Source: Clostridia bacterium
GTDB lineage: Bacteria; Bacillota; Clostridia; Lachnospirales; Anaerotignaceae
Length of the DNA: 64,000 nucleotides
NCBI GenBank assembly: GCA_022786605.1
Contig: JALFWW010000005.1
Location: forward strand, 1 to 64,000
Reading direction: 5' to 3'
Both the position numbers and the translations under genes were made by a program. Positions 47,501-54,906 of the stretch are shown piece after piece (within the stretch, counting starts at the first letter, position 1; each line of letters begins with the position of its first letter). Under the pieces are notes generated by a model. The model did no database searches. It saw only the letters and a list, made by a program, of their open reading frames with translations, and was not told the origin of the DNA.

Positions 47501-48259
47501 TGCGAATACGATTCCGCAAAAGCTATGGAACGGGCAGGTGCAGAAGCGGAAATCTTTGTTATCAACAACCTTTCTGCAGCTGGTATCGCAAACTCCGTAG
47601 AAACATTTGCGAAGAAACTGAACGACAGCCAGATGATCTTCATCCCCGGTGGTTTCTCCGGCGGTGACGAACCTGACGGCTCCGGTAAATTCATCACAGC
47701 ATTCTTCAGAAACCCTGAAGTAAAAGAAGCTGTCACAAAACTGCTGGAAGACAGAGATGGTCTGATTTGTGGTATCTGTAACGGTTTCCAGGCGCTGATC
47801 AAACTGGGTCTGGTACCTTACGGCAAGATCATCGACACCGATGAAACCTGCCCGACACTGACATACAACACCATTCATAGACACCAGTCCAAACTGGTTC
47901 GCACTCGTGTGGCTTCCAACAAATCTCCTTGGCTGTCCAACGTACAGCCCGGCGATATCTTCACCGTACCTATTTCCCACGGCGAAGGTCGTCTGCTGGC
48001 AGATGAAGCACTGCTGCGTCAGCTGGCAGAAAACGGTCAGATACTCACACAGTATGTAGATCAGAACGGCAACCCCACCAACGATATTCAGTACAACCCC
48101 AACGGCTCTGCCTTCGCTATTGAAGGTCTGCTTTCTCCTGATGGTCGTGTACTGGGTAAGATGGGTCACTCCGAACGTATTGCTGACCGTCTGTATCAGA
48201 ACGTACCCGGCGAATTTGATATGAAACTGTTCAAATCCGCAGTGGAATATTGGAAATAA
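44573..48259 (+). CDS. purL: Phosphoribosylformylglycinamidine synthase, single-chain
   Basis: 1228-residue FGAM synthase combining a PurS-like N-terminus, two PurM-like halves (NETHNHPTEIEPFGGAA, GGRTGRDGCGGAT) and a C-terminal class I glutaminase with the nucleophile Cys in GICNGFQAL and the His in SHGEGRL. It uses glutamine and ATP to convert FGAR to FGAM. As one chain it needs no separate purS or purQ. It is the last gene of the pur operon, 5 nt after purD. Confidence 0.95.
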   Translation: MVYRIYVEKKQGLQTEADGLRADLVNLLGIKGLTGLRLLNRYDVEHIDKELFENCKTTVFSEPQLDDLLTEIPQDGAKVFAVEFLPGQFDQRANSAAECIQIISKQDRPLVKSAKVYLLYGDLSDADVEAIKKYVINPVESREAALAEADTLEMVYDIPTSVATLDSFCEMDEAALAQFVADQGLAMDLDDIKVCQAYFQSEHRDPTITEIKMIDTYWSDHCRHTTFLTTIDSVKFEDALLQSAYDEYLKTREAIGRTKPINLMDMGTIVAKFLKQQGKLDKLDESEEINACTVKIDVEVEDRVEKWLLLFKNETHNHPTEIEPFGGAATCVGGAIRDPLSGRSYVYAAMRVTGAGNPLTPVSETLQGKLPQRKIVTTAAAGYSSYGNQIGLATGQVDEIYHDGYVAKRMEIGAVIGAAPAENVRRERPEDGDIVILLGGRTGRDGCGGATGSSKSHTLESLENCGAEVQKGNAPEERKLQRLFRNAEASRLIKRCNDFGAGGVSVAIGELADGLEINLNAVPKKYEGLDGTELAISESQERMAVVVAAEDVERFKELAYAENLEATVVAEVKANPYLVMYWNDKKIVNISREFLNSNGAEKHIDITPAAPENYDKEIKDDFKAAYMDLAGDLNVCSKRGLSERFDSTIGAGTVLMPFGGKNQRTPIQAMVNKVSMEKADAKTCSLMAWGYNPFIAEKSPYHSAYLAVVESVAKLIATGAKFEDVYLSFQEYFEKPMKDPKRWGKPMAALLGAFMAQKGLEIAAIGGKDSMSGTFEHIDVPPTLVSFAVTTENVGNIISPEFKGENHKVVLLKPVYDENGLPTADSLKALFAQVNDLMRAGKVCAAYTPTYGGVAEAVLKMAMGNDIGFTYADGLTKEDIFGYAYGAFVLELSSEDEVGTLLGRTGGNAIAKDGVSIALADLYDVYEGKLEPIYSCNIETEAKELPTFTYRAESFAKPRLQFAKPKVLIPVFPGTNCEYDSAKAMERAGAEAEIFVINNLSAAGIANSVETFAKKLNDSQMIFIPGGFSGGDEPDGSGKFITAFFRNPEVKEAVTKLLEDRDGLICGICNGFQALIKLGLVPYGKIIDTDETCPTLTYNTIHRHQSKLVRTRVASNKSPWLSNVQPGDIFTVPISHGEGRLLADEALLRQLAENGQILTQYVDQNGNPTNDIQYNPNGSAFAIEGLLSPDGRVLGKMGHSERIADRLYQNVPGEFDMKLFKSAVEYWK

Positions 48260-48267
48260 AAAACACT

Positions 48268-48303
48268 TTGCTCCCGTGTCATTATGGCACGGGAGTTTTT
48301 TTT
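48268..48303 (+). terminator. Terminator of the pur operon
   Basis: CTCCCGTG and CACGGGAG form an 8-bp stem with a 9-nt loop, followed by eight Ts. The tail runs into the -35 box of the next promoter. Confidence 0.9.
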
Positions 48304-48330
48304 GACAATGAAAAGAAACGGTGGTATGAT
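48302..48330 (+). promoter_or_regulatory. Promoter of the MFS efflux gene
   Basis: TTGACA (48302-48307) and TATGAT (48325-48330) are 17 bp apart. The predicted start near 48337 puts the leader-peptide ribosome site at the very 5' end of the transcript, as in drug-induced attenuators. Confidence 0.8.
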
Positions 48331-48351
48331 GCAAACAGGAGATGAAAGTCT

Positions 48352-48405
48352 ATGAAACCAGATAAAGTTTGTATTTTCACAAGGAAAATCAGCTCTGTAC
48401 AATAA
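48352..48405 (+). CDS. Putative 17-residue regulatory leader peptide
   Basis: A short frame MKPDKVCIFTRKISSVQ with AGGAG at 48337-48341, 10 nt upstream of its ATG. It lies at the 5' end of the roughly 250-nt leader of the MFS gene, ahead of several hairpins and a terminator. A ribosome stalling here could alter leader folding. No sequence match to a known leader peptide is claimed. Confidence 0.5.
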   Translation: MKPDKVCIFTRKISSVQ

Positions 48406-48407
48406 GA

Positions 48408-48565
48408 CCGATCGAGATTGTATGGGGCGGAGATTCTTTTACATAAGATCGGCATGAAAACATAGGAAACTATGTTTTGTTTGCGTGCCGGAAAGAAGGA
48501 ATATCCGCGGAAAGCCTTTTTGCAGATAGTAGAAGGGCGACCGTGGATTTTTTGCGCCCTTTTTC
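48408..48565 (+). promoter_or_regulatory. Attenuator with mutually exclusive hairpins
   Basis: Possible pairings in order: CCGATC with GATCGG (48408-48413, 48447-48452); AAAACATAG with CTATGTTTT (48457-48478, GAAA loop); an antiterminator GCCTTTTT with AGAAGGGC (48514-48521, 48531-48538); and a terminator AAGGGCG with CGCCCTT (48533-48539, 48555-48561) followed by TTTC. The last two share AAGGGC, so only one can form. A further arm, AAGAAGG near 48493-48499, can pair with CCTTTTT and free the terminator. Confidence 0.6.
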
Positions 48566-48586
48566 AGAAAGGAAGGACGATTTGAT

Positions 48587-49771
48587 ATGTATGAAAACTG
48601 GAAAATACAAGTAGGTAAGTTTTTGACCGCACAGACCATTTCTCTTTTTGGTTCGGCATTGGTGCAGTATGCCATGGTCTGGTATCTGACCCTTGATACA
48701 GGGTCAGGCAAGGTATTGACCCTTTCCACCATCTGTGGCTTTTTGCCTCAGGTTTTGATTTCTCTTTTGGCGGGTACATGGCTGGACCGATATGATAGAA
48801 AAAAACTGATGATGGTTTCCGATGGGGTGATTGCTGTTGCAACTGGAATTTTGGGAATCGGTTTTTTCATGGGAAAAGCCACAACAGCAGGGGTGATCGT
48901 GGTCCTTGCCATACGTTCCATGGGATCCGGCATACAGACACCGGCGGTACAGGCAGTTATGCCCCAGCTGGTGCCCAAAGAAGCATTGATACAGGTCAAC
49001 GGTATACAAAGCACCAGCTCTGCCATCACCAATTTTCTGGCACCGGCAGCCAGCGGCGCTGTGCTGGGGATTTTTGGCATGGAAGCGACACTGTTTTTGG
49101 ATGTCATCACAGCTGTGATCGGTATTTCCATTACGGCAACGGTCATGATTCCTGAGTTGAAGGGGAAAACAGAGGTCTCTTCGTGGATGCAGATGGCAGA
49201 AGGAATTGTATATATCCGAAAAAATCAGGATGTGCGCTATTTACTGTTCTTTGAATTTGCGACACTGTTTTTTGTAACGCCCGCGGCCTTTTTGACACCT
49301 CTTTTGGTGTCCCGTTCCTTCGGGGCGGAGGTTTGGCGGCTGACATGCAGTGAAATGACTTACAGTTTGGGGATGATTCTGGGGGGGTTGCTGTTGGCTC
49401 TCTGGAAGGGATATCCCAGACACGCCAAAGCTACTCTGCTGACAGGTACATGGTTTGGGTGTCTTGTATTTGGGTTGGGGCTGGCGCCGACATTTGGGAT
49501 TTATCTGGTTTGCAATACCCTCCTTGGCACTGCGTCCCCTTGCTATAATGCACCCATCACAGCGTTTTTACAGCGCAGAGTGCCGCAGGAATATCATGGA
49601 AGGGTATTCGGTTTTTTACAGATTGCAGTATCTATGGCGTTTCCTTTGGGAATGCTCTTTTTTGGACCTTTGGCGGATGTGATGGAAATCAGACTCCTGC
49701 TGTTTCTTGGCGGAAGCGGTGTGTTAGGGGTGATGGCATACAGCTTTTTCCGAAAGCAACTCAATTTTTGA
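48587..49771 (+). CDS. Mef-like MFS efflux transporter
   Basis: 394-residue twelve-helix major facilitator protein resembling macrolide/tetracycline-type exporters (Mef and TetA(P) group). The N-terminus NWKIQVGKFLTAQTISLFGSALVQ and the loop GTWLDRYDRKK between helices 2 and 3 are characteristic. The ribosome site AAGGAAGGA precedes the ATG by about 9 nt. The leader suggests induction by a translation inhibitor. The actual substrate is not known from sequence. Confidence 0.82.
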   Translation: MYENWKIQVGKFLTAQTISLFGSALVQYAMVWYLTLDTGSGKVLTLSTICGFLPQVLISLLAGTWLDRYDRKKLMMVSDGVIAVATGILGIGFFMGKATTAGVIVVLAIRSMGSGIQTPAVQAVMPQLVPKEALIQVNGIQSTSSAITNFLAPAASGAVLGIFGMEATLFLDVITAVIGISITATVMIPELKGKTEVSSWMQMAEGIVYIRKNQDVRYLLFFEFATLFFVTPAAFLTPLLVSRSFGAEVWRLTCSEMTYSLGMILGGLLLALWKGYPRHAKATLLTGTWFGCLVFGLGLAPTFGIYLVCNTLLGTASPCYNAPITAFLQRRVPQEYHGRVFGFLQIAVSMAFPLGMLFFGPLADVMEIRLLLFLGGSGVLGVMAYSFFRKQLNF

Positions 49772-49859
49772 TTTTTTTTTGTAAAACAGCAAACCTTTCT
49801 CCTGTAAATTCGCTCTATATAGTAGACGCGTCAAACGAAAGAAAAAGGAGGCTTTGGCT

Positions 49860-50444
49860 TTGACTATAGAAGAAACGGCAGCACTGGTTCGTCAGATGCA
49901 GGCAGGAGACACAGACGCTTTTGACGAAATATTTGCTGCTTATGAGCAAAAAGCGGTGCGCACTGCTGCCCTCATCTGTGGGGAGGTTTCTCTGGCAGAG
50001 GATATTGCCCAGGAGGCTTTTGTGACTTGTCTGCTGCAGATCGAAAAGCTGCAAAATCCATATTGTTTTTCATCCTGGTTTTTCAAGACACTCATTAGAT
50101 GTGCCTGGAAGCAGACAAAGAAGAAACAAAAGCTGATTCCTGCGGCAGACATTCTGGAAGAAGCGGCGAAGGGGCTGCCGCCGGTGTTTGACAGTTATCC
50201 CAGTGAGCAGCGGGCGATGTACGAAAAGCTTTATGCCGCCATTGACAGTCTGGGACAAAAACAGCGAACTACATTGATTCTATATTATTTCAATGATTTT
50301 TCCATCAAGGAGATCGCGCAGATTACATCTTCTTTAGAGGCGACAGTAAAATCCAGATTGTTTGCGGCAAAAAATCATCTGCGGAAGGTTTTGGCAAGGG
50401 AACACACACAGCGGAAGGGGGAACTGGTTTATGAAAAGAGATGA
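49860..50444 (+). CDS. ECF-family RNA polymerase sigma factor
   Basis: 194-residue sigma-70 family protein with region 2 (about residues 10-75: DTDAFDEIFAAYEQK, AEDIAQEAFVTCL) and region 4 (about 120-180: LGQKQRTTLILYYFNDFSIKEIAQI). The TTG at 49860 lies 8 nt after AGGAGG; a TTG at 49854 is too close. It overlaps the following gene, the probable anti-sigma factor, by 14 nt. Its regulon is unknown. Confidence 0.88.
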   Translation: MTIEETAALVRQMQAGDTDAFDEIFAAYEQKAVRTAALICGEVSLAEDIAQEAFVTCLLQIEKLQNPYCFSSWFFKTLIRCAWKQTKKKQKLIPAADILEEAAKGLPPVFDSYPSEQRAMYEKLYAAIDSLGQKQRTTLILYYFNDFSIKEIAQITSSLEATVKSRLFAAKNHLRKVLAREHTQRKGELVYEKR

Positions 50445-51162
50445 ATTGGACGCAATGATTCAGAAAGCTATGGAAAAACGGACAGAGCATCTGAAGGCTG
50501 ATCCCATGATGCTGGAGCGCATCAAAAGAGAAGCGGCGTCAAGAGAGCGGAAGGAGAGAATTTCCATGAAATTATTTACAGCAAAAAGAATCGCGGCTGT
50601 TGCAGTGGTATGTTTTGCATCTGTTACCTGTTATGCGGCAGTGCATTTCAGTGGTGTAGAGGCGCAGACTACTGTTGATATCACAAGCTATGCACAGCTT
50701 GAAAAGGCGGAAGAAAAAATGGGATTTGATATGAAAACGGTAGAAACCTTCTCCAATGGTTTTACATTTGTCGATGGCGGCACTGGCGAAATGTACGGAC
50801 AGGATGAAAACGGAAATAACGTAGGTGACCCATATGTGCTGATGACATTGTCTTATGAAAAAGAAGGAAAAACAGTGGTGGTGACTGCACAAGACGGCAA
50901 TCCTTATCCTGACGCAGGGCTGGGATACAGCAGCCAGCTTTATAAGTTTGTGCCGGAGGGCTATGAACTGACAGCAGAGGATAAAGAAAAGGAAGCTAAT
51001 GGCGAACTCATCATTTCTTATGGTACAGATGAAGTGATGGAAACCGTCATGGAAATCTATTCCTGGAAAGATGGAAATCTGTATTACAGCATGACAGCGG
51101 ATAACTGCGATTTGGGAGAAGAAGCTATGGCGCAGATGGCAGCACAGATGCAAAATTCTTGA
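50431..51162 (+). CDS. Membrane protein, probable cognate anti-sigma factor
   Basis: 243-residue protein with a charged cytoplasmic N-terminus (about 1-47), one membrane segment (about 50-70) and an exported domain of about 170 residues. This topology and the 14-nt overlap with a sigma gene indicate an anti-sigma or sensor role. No zinc-binding HxxxCxxC motif is present, so it is not a ZAS-type anti-sigma factor. The exported domain is not recognised. Confidence 0.7.
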   Translation: MKRDELDAMIQKAMEKRTEHLKADPMMLERIKREAASRERKERISMKLFTAKRIAAVAVVCFASVTCYAAVHFSGVEAQTTVDITSYAQLEKAEEKMGFDMKTVETFSNGFTFVDGGTGEMYGQDENGNNVGDPYVLMTLSYEKEGKTVVVTAQDGNPYPDAGLGYSSQLYKFVPEGYELTAEDKEKEANGELIISYGTDEVMETVMEIYSWKDGNLYYSMTADNCDLGEEAMAQMAAQMQNS

Positions 51163-51202
51163 AGGGTACTGAAAAATAAATAGTTTAACGGCATAAAAAA
51201 TG

Positions 51203-51247
51203 AAAAGTGAAGAACTGCCAAGCACAGGCAGGTTCTTCACTTTTTTT
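51203..51247 (+). terminator. Terminator of the sigma/anti-sigma pair
   Basis: A stem of about 17 bp with a one-base bulge (AAAAGTGAAGAACTGCC opposite GGCAGGTTCTTCACTTTT) followed by a T run. Confidence 0.88.
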
Positions 51248-51520
51248 AGAAAAAAGAAAATATCAAATTTAAAAAATGAATTTTTATTCAATAATAACCG
51301 CTTATATGCAAAATCATTGCGAAATTTAGAAAAGATTGGGTGATTCATAAATTTTTTGCATTAACAATTCATTAAAATTTTCAAAGTACCGTCATTTGTA
51401 CGTTTCTAAAAAGAGTGAAATTTTCGGTCAAAACGAATGGTACCTTAAAAATATGTGAAATTTTAATAATAATCGCGAATCTATAGAAAAAAGTTTTGGA
51501 AATTGATAAATTTTTCTGTA

Positions 51521-51549
51521 TTGTTGTGTGTTTCATTTTGTGTTATAAT
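51521..51549 (+). promoter_or_regulatory. Promoter of deoC
   Basis: TTGTTG (51521-51526) and TATAAT (51544-51549) are 17 bp apart, 39 nt before the deoC start. The 51248-51520 stretch upstream is very AT-rich with short repeats (GTGAAATTTT twice) and no gene. Confidence 0.7.
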
Positions 51550-51587
51550 GGCTAAGTATGTATAACAGATGAAAAGAGGATGTATAT

Positions 51588-52241
51588 ATGCAAAAGGATT
51601 TCATTCTTTCACATGTAGACCATACGATGCTGAAACAGGGTTCCACATGGGCAGATATCCAGCGTATTTGTGACGAGGGATTGTCCCATAAAACAGCTTC
51701 TGTCTGTATCCCGCCTTCCTATATTGCGGATGCGGCGGCATATCTGAAAGGTCGTTTGGCAGTCTGTACGGTGATCGGTTTTCCCAATGGGTATCAGACC
51801 ACAGCGGTGAAAGTGGCAGAAACAGAAGATGCCATCGCAAATGGCGCGGATGAAATTGATATGGTCATCAACATCGGCTGGGTCAAAGACGGAAAGGATC
51901 AGAAGGTTCTGGACGAAATCAACGCCGTGAAAAGAGCCTGTCAGGGCAGAGGACTGAAAGTCATTGTGGAAACCTGTCTGCTGACAGAAGAAGAAAAAAT
52001 CCGTATGTGTGATGTAGTCAGCCGTTCTGAAGCGGATTATATCAAAACCAGCACGGGCTTTGCCGGCGGCGGTGCTACATTCGCGGATGTGGAACTGTTT
52101 GCGAAATATGTGCAGCCCGGTACCAAGATCAAAGCGGCAGGCGGCATCAAAAGTGTCGCGGATGCGGAGAAATTTCTGGAACTTGGCGCAGAGCGCTTAG
52201 GAACCAGTTCTCTGGTAGCCATGCTGGATGAAAAAGACTGA
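51588..52241 (+). CDS. deoC: Deoxyribose-phosphate aldolase
   Basis: 217-residue class I aldolase splitting deoxyribose 5-phosphate to glyceraldehyde 3-phosphate and acetaldehyde. The Schiff-base Lys is K153 in DYIKTSTGF, and the second catalytic Lys lies in KAAGGI. HVDHTML at the start is typical. It completes deoxynucleoside breakdown, but no nucleoside phosphorylase or deoB is adjacent. Confidence 0.94.
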   Translation: MQKDFILSHVDHTMLKQGSTWADIQRICDEGLSHKTASVCIPPSYIADAAAYLKGRLAVCTVIGFPNGYQTTAVKVAETEDAIANGADEIDMVINIGWVKDGKDQKVLDEINAVKRACQGRGLKVIVETCLLTEEEKIRMCDVVSRSEADYIKTSTGFAGGGATFADVELFAKYVQPGTKIKAAGGIKSVADAEKFLELGAERLGTSSLVAMLDEKD

Positions 52242-52317
52242 TATGCGCCGGTGCGTTTTAGACGTACGGGCATACCATAAATATGTTATTTAAAAAGGTA
52301 AAAAGGGAGGAATTACA

Positions 52318-53091
52318 ATGAGTTTATTTAAGAAATTTGCAGCAACAGCAATGGCACTGACAATGGTGTTTGGTTTGGCAGCTTGCGGCGGTACTGATTC
52401 CGCAGATGGCGAAACCGGAAAAACTTATGTGATCGGTACTGATACAACATTTGCGCCTTTTGAATTCACAACAGACGCAGGTGAATTTGTTGGTATTGAT
52501 ATCGATCTGATGAATGCCATCGCAGAAGATCAGGGCTTTAATGTAGAATTCAACTCTCTGGGCTTCAATGCGGCAGTTCAGGCGTTGGAAGCTGGTCAGG
52601 TTGACGGTGTTATCGCTGGTATGAGCATCACAGAAGACAGACAGGAAAAGTTCGACTTCTCTGAACCCTACTTCGACAGCGGCGTTGTGATGGGCGTAAA
52701 AGAAGATAACGAAGAAATCAAGAGCTATGAAGATCTGGCAGGCAAAAAAGTAGCTGTTAAGATCGGTACAGAAGGTCAGGCCTTCGCGGAATCCATCAAA
52801 GATAAGTATGGTTTCACAACAGTAACATTCGATGATTCCAACGCTATGTACATGGATGTAAATGCAGGTAACTCCGTTGCTTGTTTCGAAGACTATCCTG
52901 TAATGGGTTACGCGATCACACAGGGTGTTGGTCTGAAAATGGTAACAGATAAAGAACAGGGCAGCTCTTATGGTTTCGCTGTAAACAAAGGCGAAAACGC
53001 AGAACTGCTGGAAATGTTCAACGCAGGTCTTGCTAACCTGAAAGAAAGCGGCAAATATGACGAAATTCTGGCAACATACATTCAGGAATAA
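52318..53091 (+). CDS. Amino-acid ABC transporter binding lipoprotein
   Basis: 257-residue family 3 solute-binding protein of the GlnH/ArtP group. The lipobox LAAC puts the lipidated Cys at residue 23. The N-lobe has GTDTTFAPFEFT and GIDIDLMNAIAED, and DGVIAGMSITEDRQ forms the ligand hinge region. It delivers a polar amino acid, possibly glutamine or arginine, to the permease and ATPase encoded next. Confidence 0.9.
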   Translation: MSLFKKFAATAMALTMVFGLAACGGTDSADGETGKTYVIGTDTTFAPFEFTTDAGEFVGIDIDLMNAIAEDQGFNVEFNSLGFNAAVQALEAGQVDGVIAGMSITEDRQEKFDFSEPYFDSGVVMGVKEDNEEIKSYEDLAGKKVAVKIGTEGQAFAESIKDKYGFTTVTFDDSNAMYMDVNAGNSVACFEDYPVMGYAITQGVGLKMVTDKEQGSSYGFAVNKGENAELLEMFNAGLANLKESGKYDEILATYIQE

Positions 53092-53105
53092 TGAATGCTT
53101 TTGAC

Positions 53106-53131
53106 CAAGCCCCGGCTTTTGCCGAGGCTTG
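53106..53131 (+). other. mRNA hairpin between binding protein and permease
   Basis: CAAGCCCCGGC and GCCGAGGCTTG pair over 11 bp with one mismatch and a TTTT loop, without a T run. It is likely an mRNA-stabilising or processing structure that keeps binding-protein message in excess. Confidence 0.55.
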
Positions 53132-53187
53132 TGCCATGGATAGGAATATCCGAAAAATTTTTGTAATTTAGTTGGGAGAAGTGCCTT

Positions 53188-53862
53188 ATGGGTGAGTTTT
53201 TTAATGCAATACTTAATTTTATAAACTATGCCGTATCCATTGCCCCCAGATTGTTTGAAGGGCTGAAAATGACGGCAAGTATGACCATTTGTTCTTTGGC
53301 TCTGGGGATTGTGGTAGGTTTGATTTCCTGCTTTTTCTCCATTTCAAGAGTCAAGATTTTAAACAAACTGTCCGGTGCCTATCTGAGTGTGATCCGTGGT
53401 ACACCTTTGATGGTACAGGCCATGTTTATTTATTTCGGTATCACTGGTGCGCTGGGATTTAGAATTTCTTCTTTCAGCGCGTCCATTATCGTATTGATGC
53501 TCAATGCCGGTGCGTATTTGTCTGAAATCTTCAGAAGCGGTATCAAAGCCATCAATAAAGGTCAGATGGAAGCGGCACGCAGTCTGGGGCTGCCTCATGG
53601 CGTGGCTATGCGTAAGATCATTCTGCCGCAGGCATTCCGTATTGTCATTCCTTCTGTGACCAACCAGTTCATCATTACACTGAAGGATACATCCATCCTT
53701 TCTGTAATCGGCGTAGCGGAACTGATGCGTCAGAGTAACCAGATCGTTTCCGGCAACTTCCGTGGTTTCGAAACCTATGCCGTTGTTGCAATCTGGTATT
53801 ATGTGCTGGTTGTTATTTTGACAAAACTGTTTAAACTGCTTGAGAGGAGGCTGGCAAATTGA
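53188..53862 (+). CDS. Amino-acid ABC transporter permease
   Basis: 224-residue permease of the HisMQ/GlnP family with about five membrane segments. The EAA loop is [15 protein letters not shown] ([19 protein letters not shown], then MEAARSLGL), contacting the ATPase. One permease gene suggests a homodimeric channel. The ATPase start overlaps its stop by 4 nt. Confidence 0.9.
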   Translation: MGEFFNAILNFINYAVSIAPRLFEGLKMTASMTICSLALGIVVGLISCFFSISRVKILNKLSGAYLSVIRGTPLMVQAMFIYFGITGALGFRISSFSASIIVLMLNAGAYLSEIFRSGIKAINKGQMEAARSLGLPHGVAMRKIILPQAFRIVIPSVTNQFIITLKDTSILSVIGVAELMRQSNQIVSGNFRGFETYAVVAIWYYVLVVILTKLFKLLERRLAN

Positions 53863-54587
53863 TTAAGGTAAAAGTTGAAAACCTGAAGAAAAACTTTGGC
53901 AGTCTGGAGGTTCTCAAGGACATCAACATGGAAGTCAAAGAAGGCGAAGTGGTTTGCCTCATTGGCCCTTCCGGTTCTGGGAAAAGTACATTCCTGCGCT
54001 GTCTGAATAAACTGGAAGAACCCACTGGTGGTGTGATCATCGTGGATGATTACGACCTGATGGCAAAGTCTTCTGACATTAATAAAATCCGTGAGAATAT
54101 CGGCATGGTATTCCAGCAGTTCAATCTGTTCCCCCATCTGTCTGTGATCCAGAACATCATGCTGGCACCTGTAGACAGAAAACGCATGACAAAGGAACAG
54201 GCGGAAGAAAAAGCAAAAAGATTGCTGGAACGGGTAGGTCTGTTGGAAAAAGCAGATGTATATCCCGCAAGTCTTTCCGGCGGCCAGCAGCAGCGTGTAG
54301 CCATTGCCCGTGCGCTGGCAATGGAACCGGATATCATGCTCTTTGACGAACCTACTTCCGCACTGGACCCTGAAATGGTAGGGGAAGTGCTGGAAGTTAT
54401 GAAGCAGCTGGCAGCAGAAGGCATGACCATGGTGGTTGTAACCCATGAAATGGGCTTTGCCCGTGAAGTGGCAGACCGTGTCGTATTTATGGACGGTGGT
54501 TATATCGTAGAAGAAGGAACACCGGAAGAAGTTTTCGGTAACCCTCAAAACAAGAGAACACAGGATTTCCTGAACAAAGTACTGTAA
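53859..54587 (+). CDS. Amino-acid ABC transporter ATPase (GlnQ-like)
   Basis: 242-residue polar amino-acid transporter ATPase. Walker [10 protein letters not shown], signature [15 protein letters not shown], Walker [15 protein letters not shown] and the H-loop His in [13 protein letters not shown] are intact. The start is TTG at 53859, 8 nt after GAGAGGAGG and overlapping the permease stop. Confidence 0.93.
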   Translation: MIKVKVENLKKNFGSLEVLKDINMEVKEGEVVCLIGPSGSGKSTFLRCLNKLEEPTGGVIIVDDYDLMAKSSDINKIRENIGMVFQQFNLFPHLSVIQNIMLAPVDRKRMTKEQAEEKAKRLLERVGLLEKADVYPASLSGGQQQRVAIARALAMEPDIMLFDEPTSALDPEMVGEVLEVMKQLAAEGMTMVVVTHEMGFAREVADRVVFMDGGYIVEEGTPEEVFGNPQNKRTQDFLNKVL

Positions 54588-54640
54588 GAACGATTCGTAA
54601 GGCCAACCACATAAATACAAAAACTGTATACGCAAATGAT

Positions 54641-54680
54641 GCAGAGAGGATTTTTAAAATTCTCTCTGCTTTTTGTTTTT
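54641..54680 (+). terminator. Terminator of the amino-acid ABC operon
   Basis: GCAGAGAG and CTCTCTGC are joined by an AT-rich inner stem and loop, followed by TTTTTGTTTTT. Confidence 0.82.
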
Positions 54681-54713
54681 GGGGGAAAGAAAAAAGACAC
54701 AGGCATGGATATA

Positions 54714-54877
54714 CCAGAAAATTAAATATAGCCGAAATCCTTTATGTTCAAAGGATTCCGGCTATGCCATTTTTACCAGGATTTTATCAGCGTGTTTTCT
54801 TCCGAAAACAGTCATGACCGTTTCTCTTACAAGATCAAGTAAGAAGAAAATGATGTTTTCTTCAGGAGAATCTGTTA
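54714..54877 (-). repeat. Dispersed hairpin element, copy E
   Basis: Read on the minus strand: ATTCTCCTGAAGAAAACATC, ACTTGATCTTGTAAGAGAA, GTTTTCGGAAGAAAAC (itself a perfect small hairpin), and a 16-bp terminal hairpin (54728-54743 with 54750-54765, one G-T pair). It lies 3' of the PLP decarboxylase gene and is co-oriented with it. The 3' end, TAATTTTCTGG, is degenerate. Confidence 0.75.
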
Positions 54878-54906
54878 AAAAAACATTGTCTTTTTCATTT
54901 TTCTAT

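Noticed and set aside
44522-48334. 1270-residue open frame on the minus strand opposite purL
   Set aside because: Antisense shadow of purL with odd Cys/Phe/His-rich composition. The plus strand carries the recognisable enzyme.
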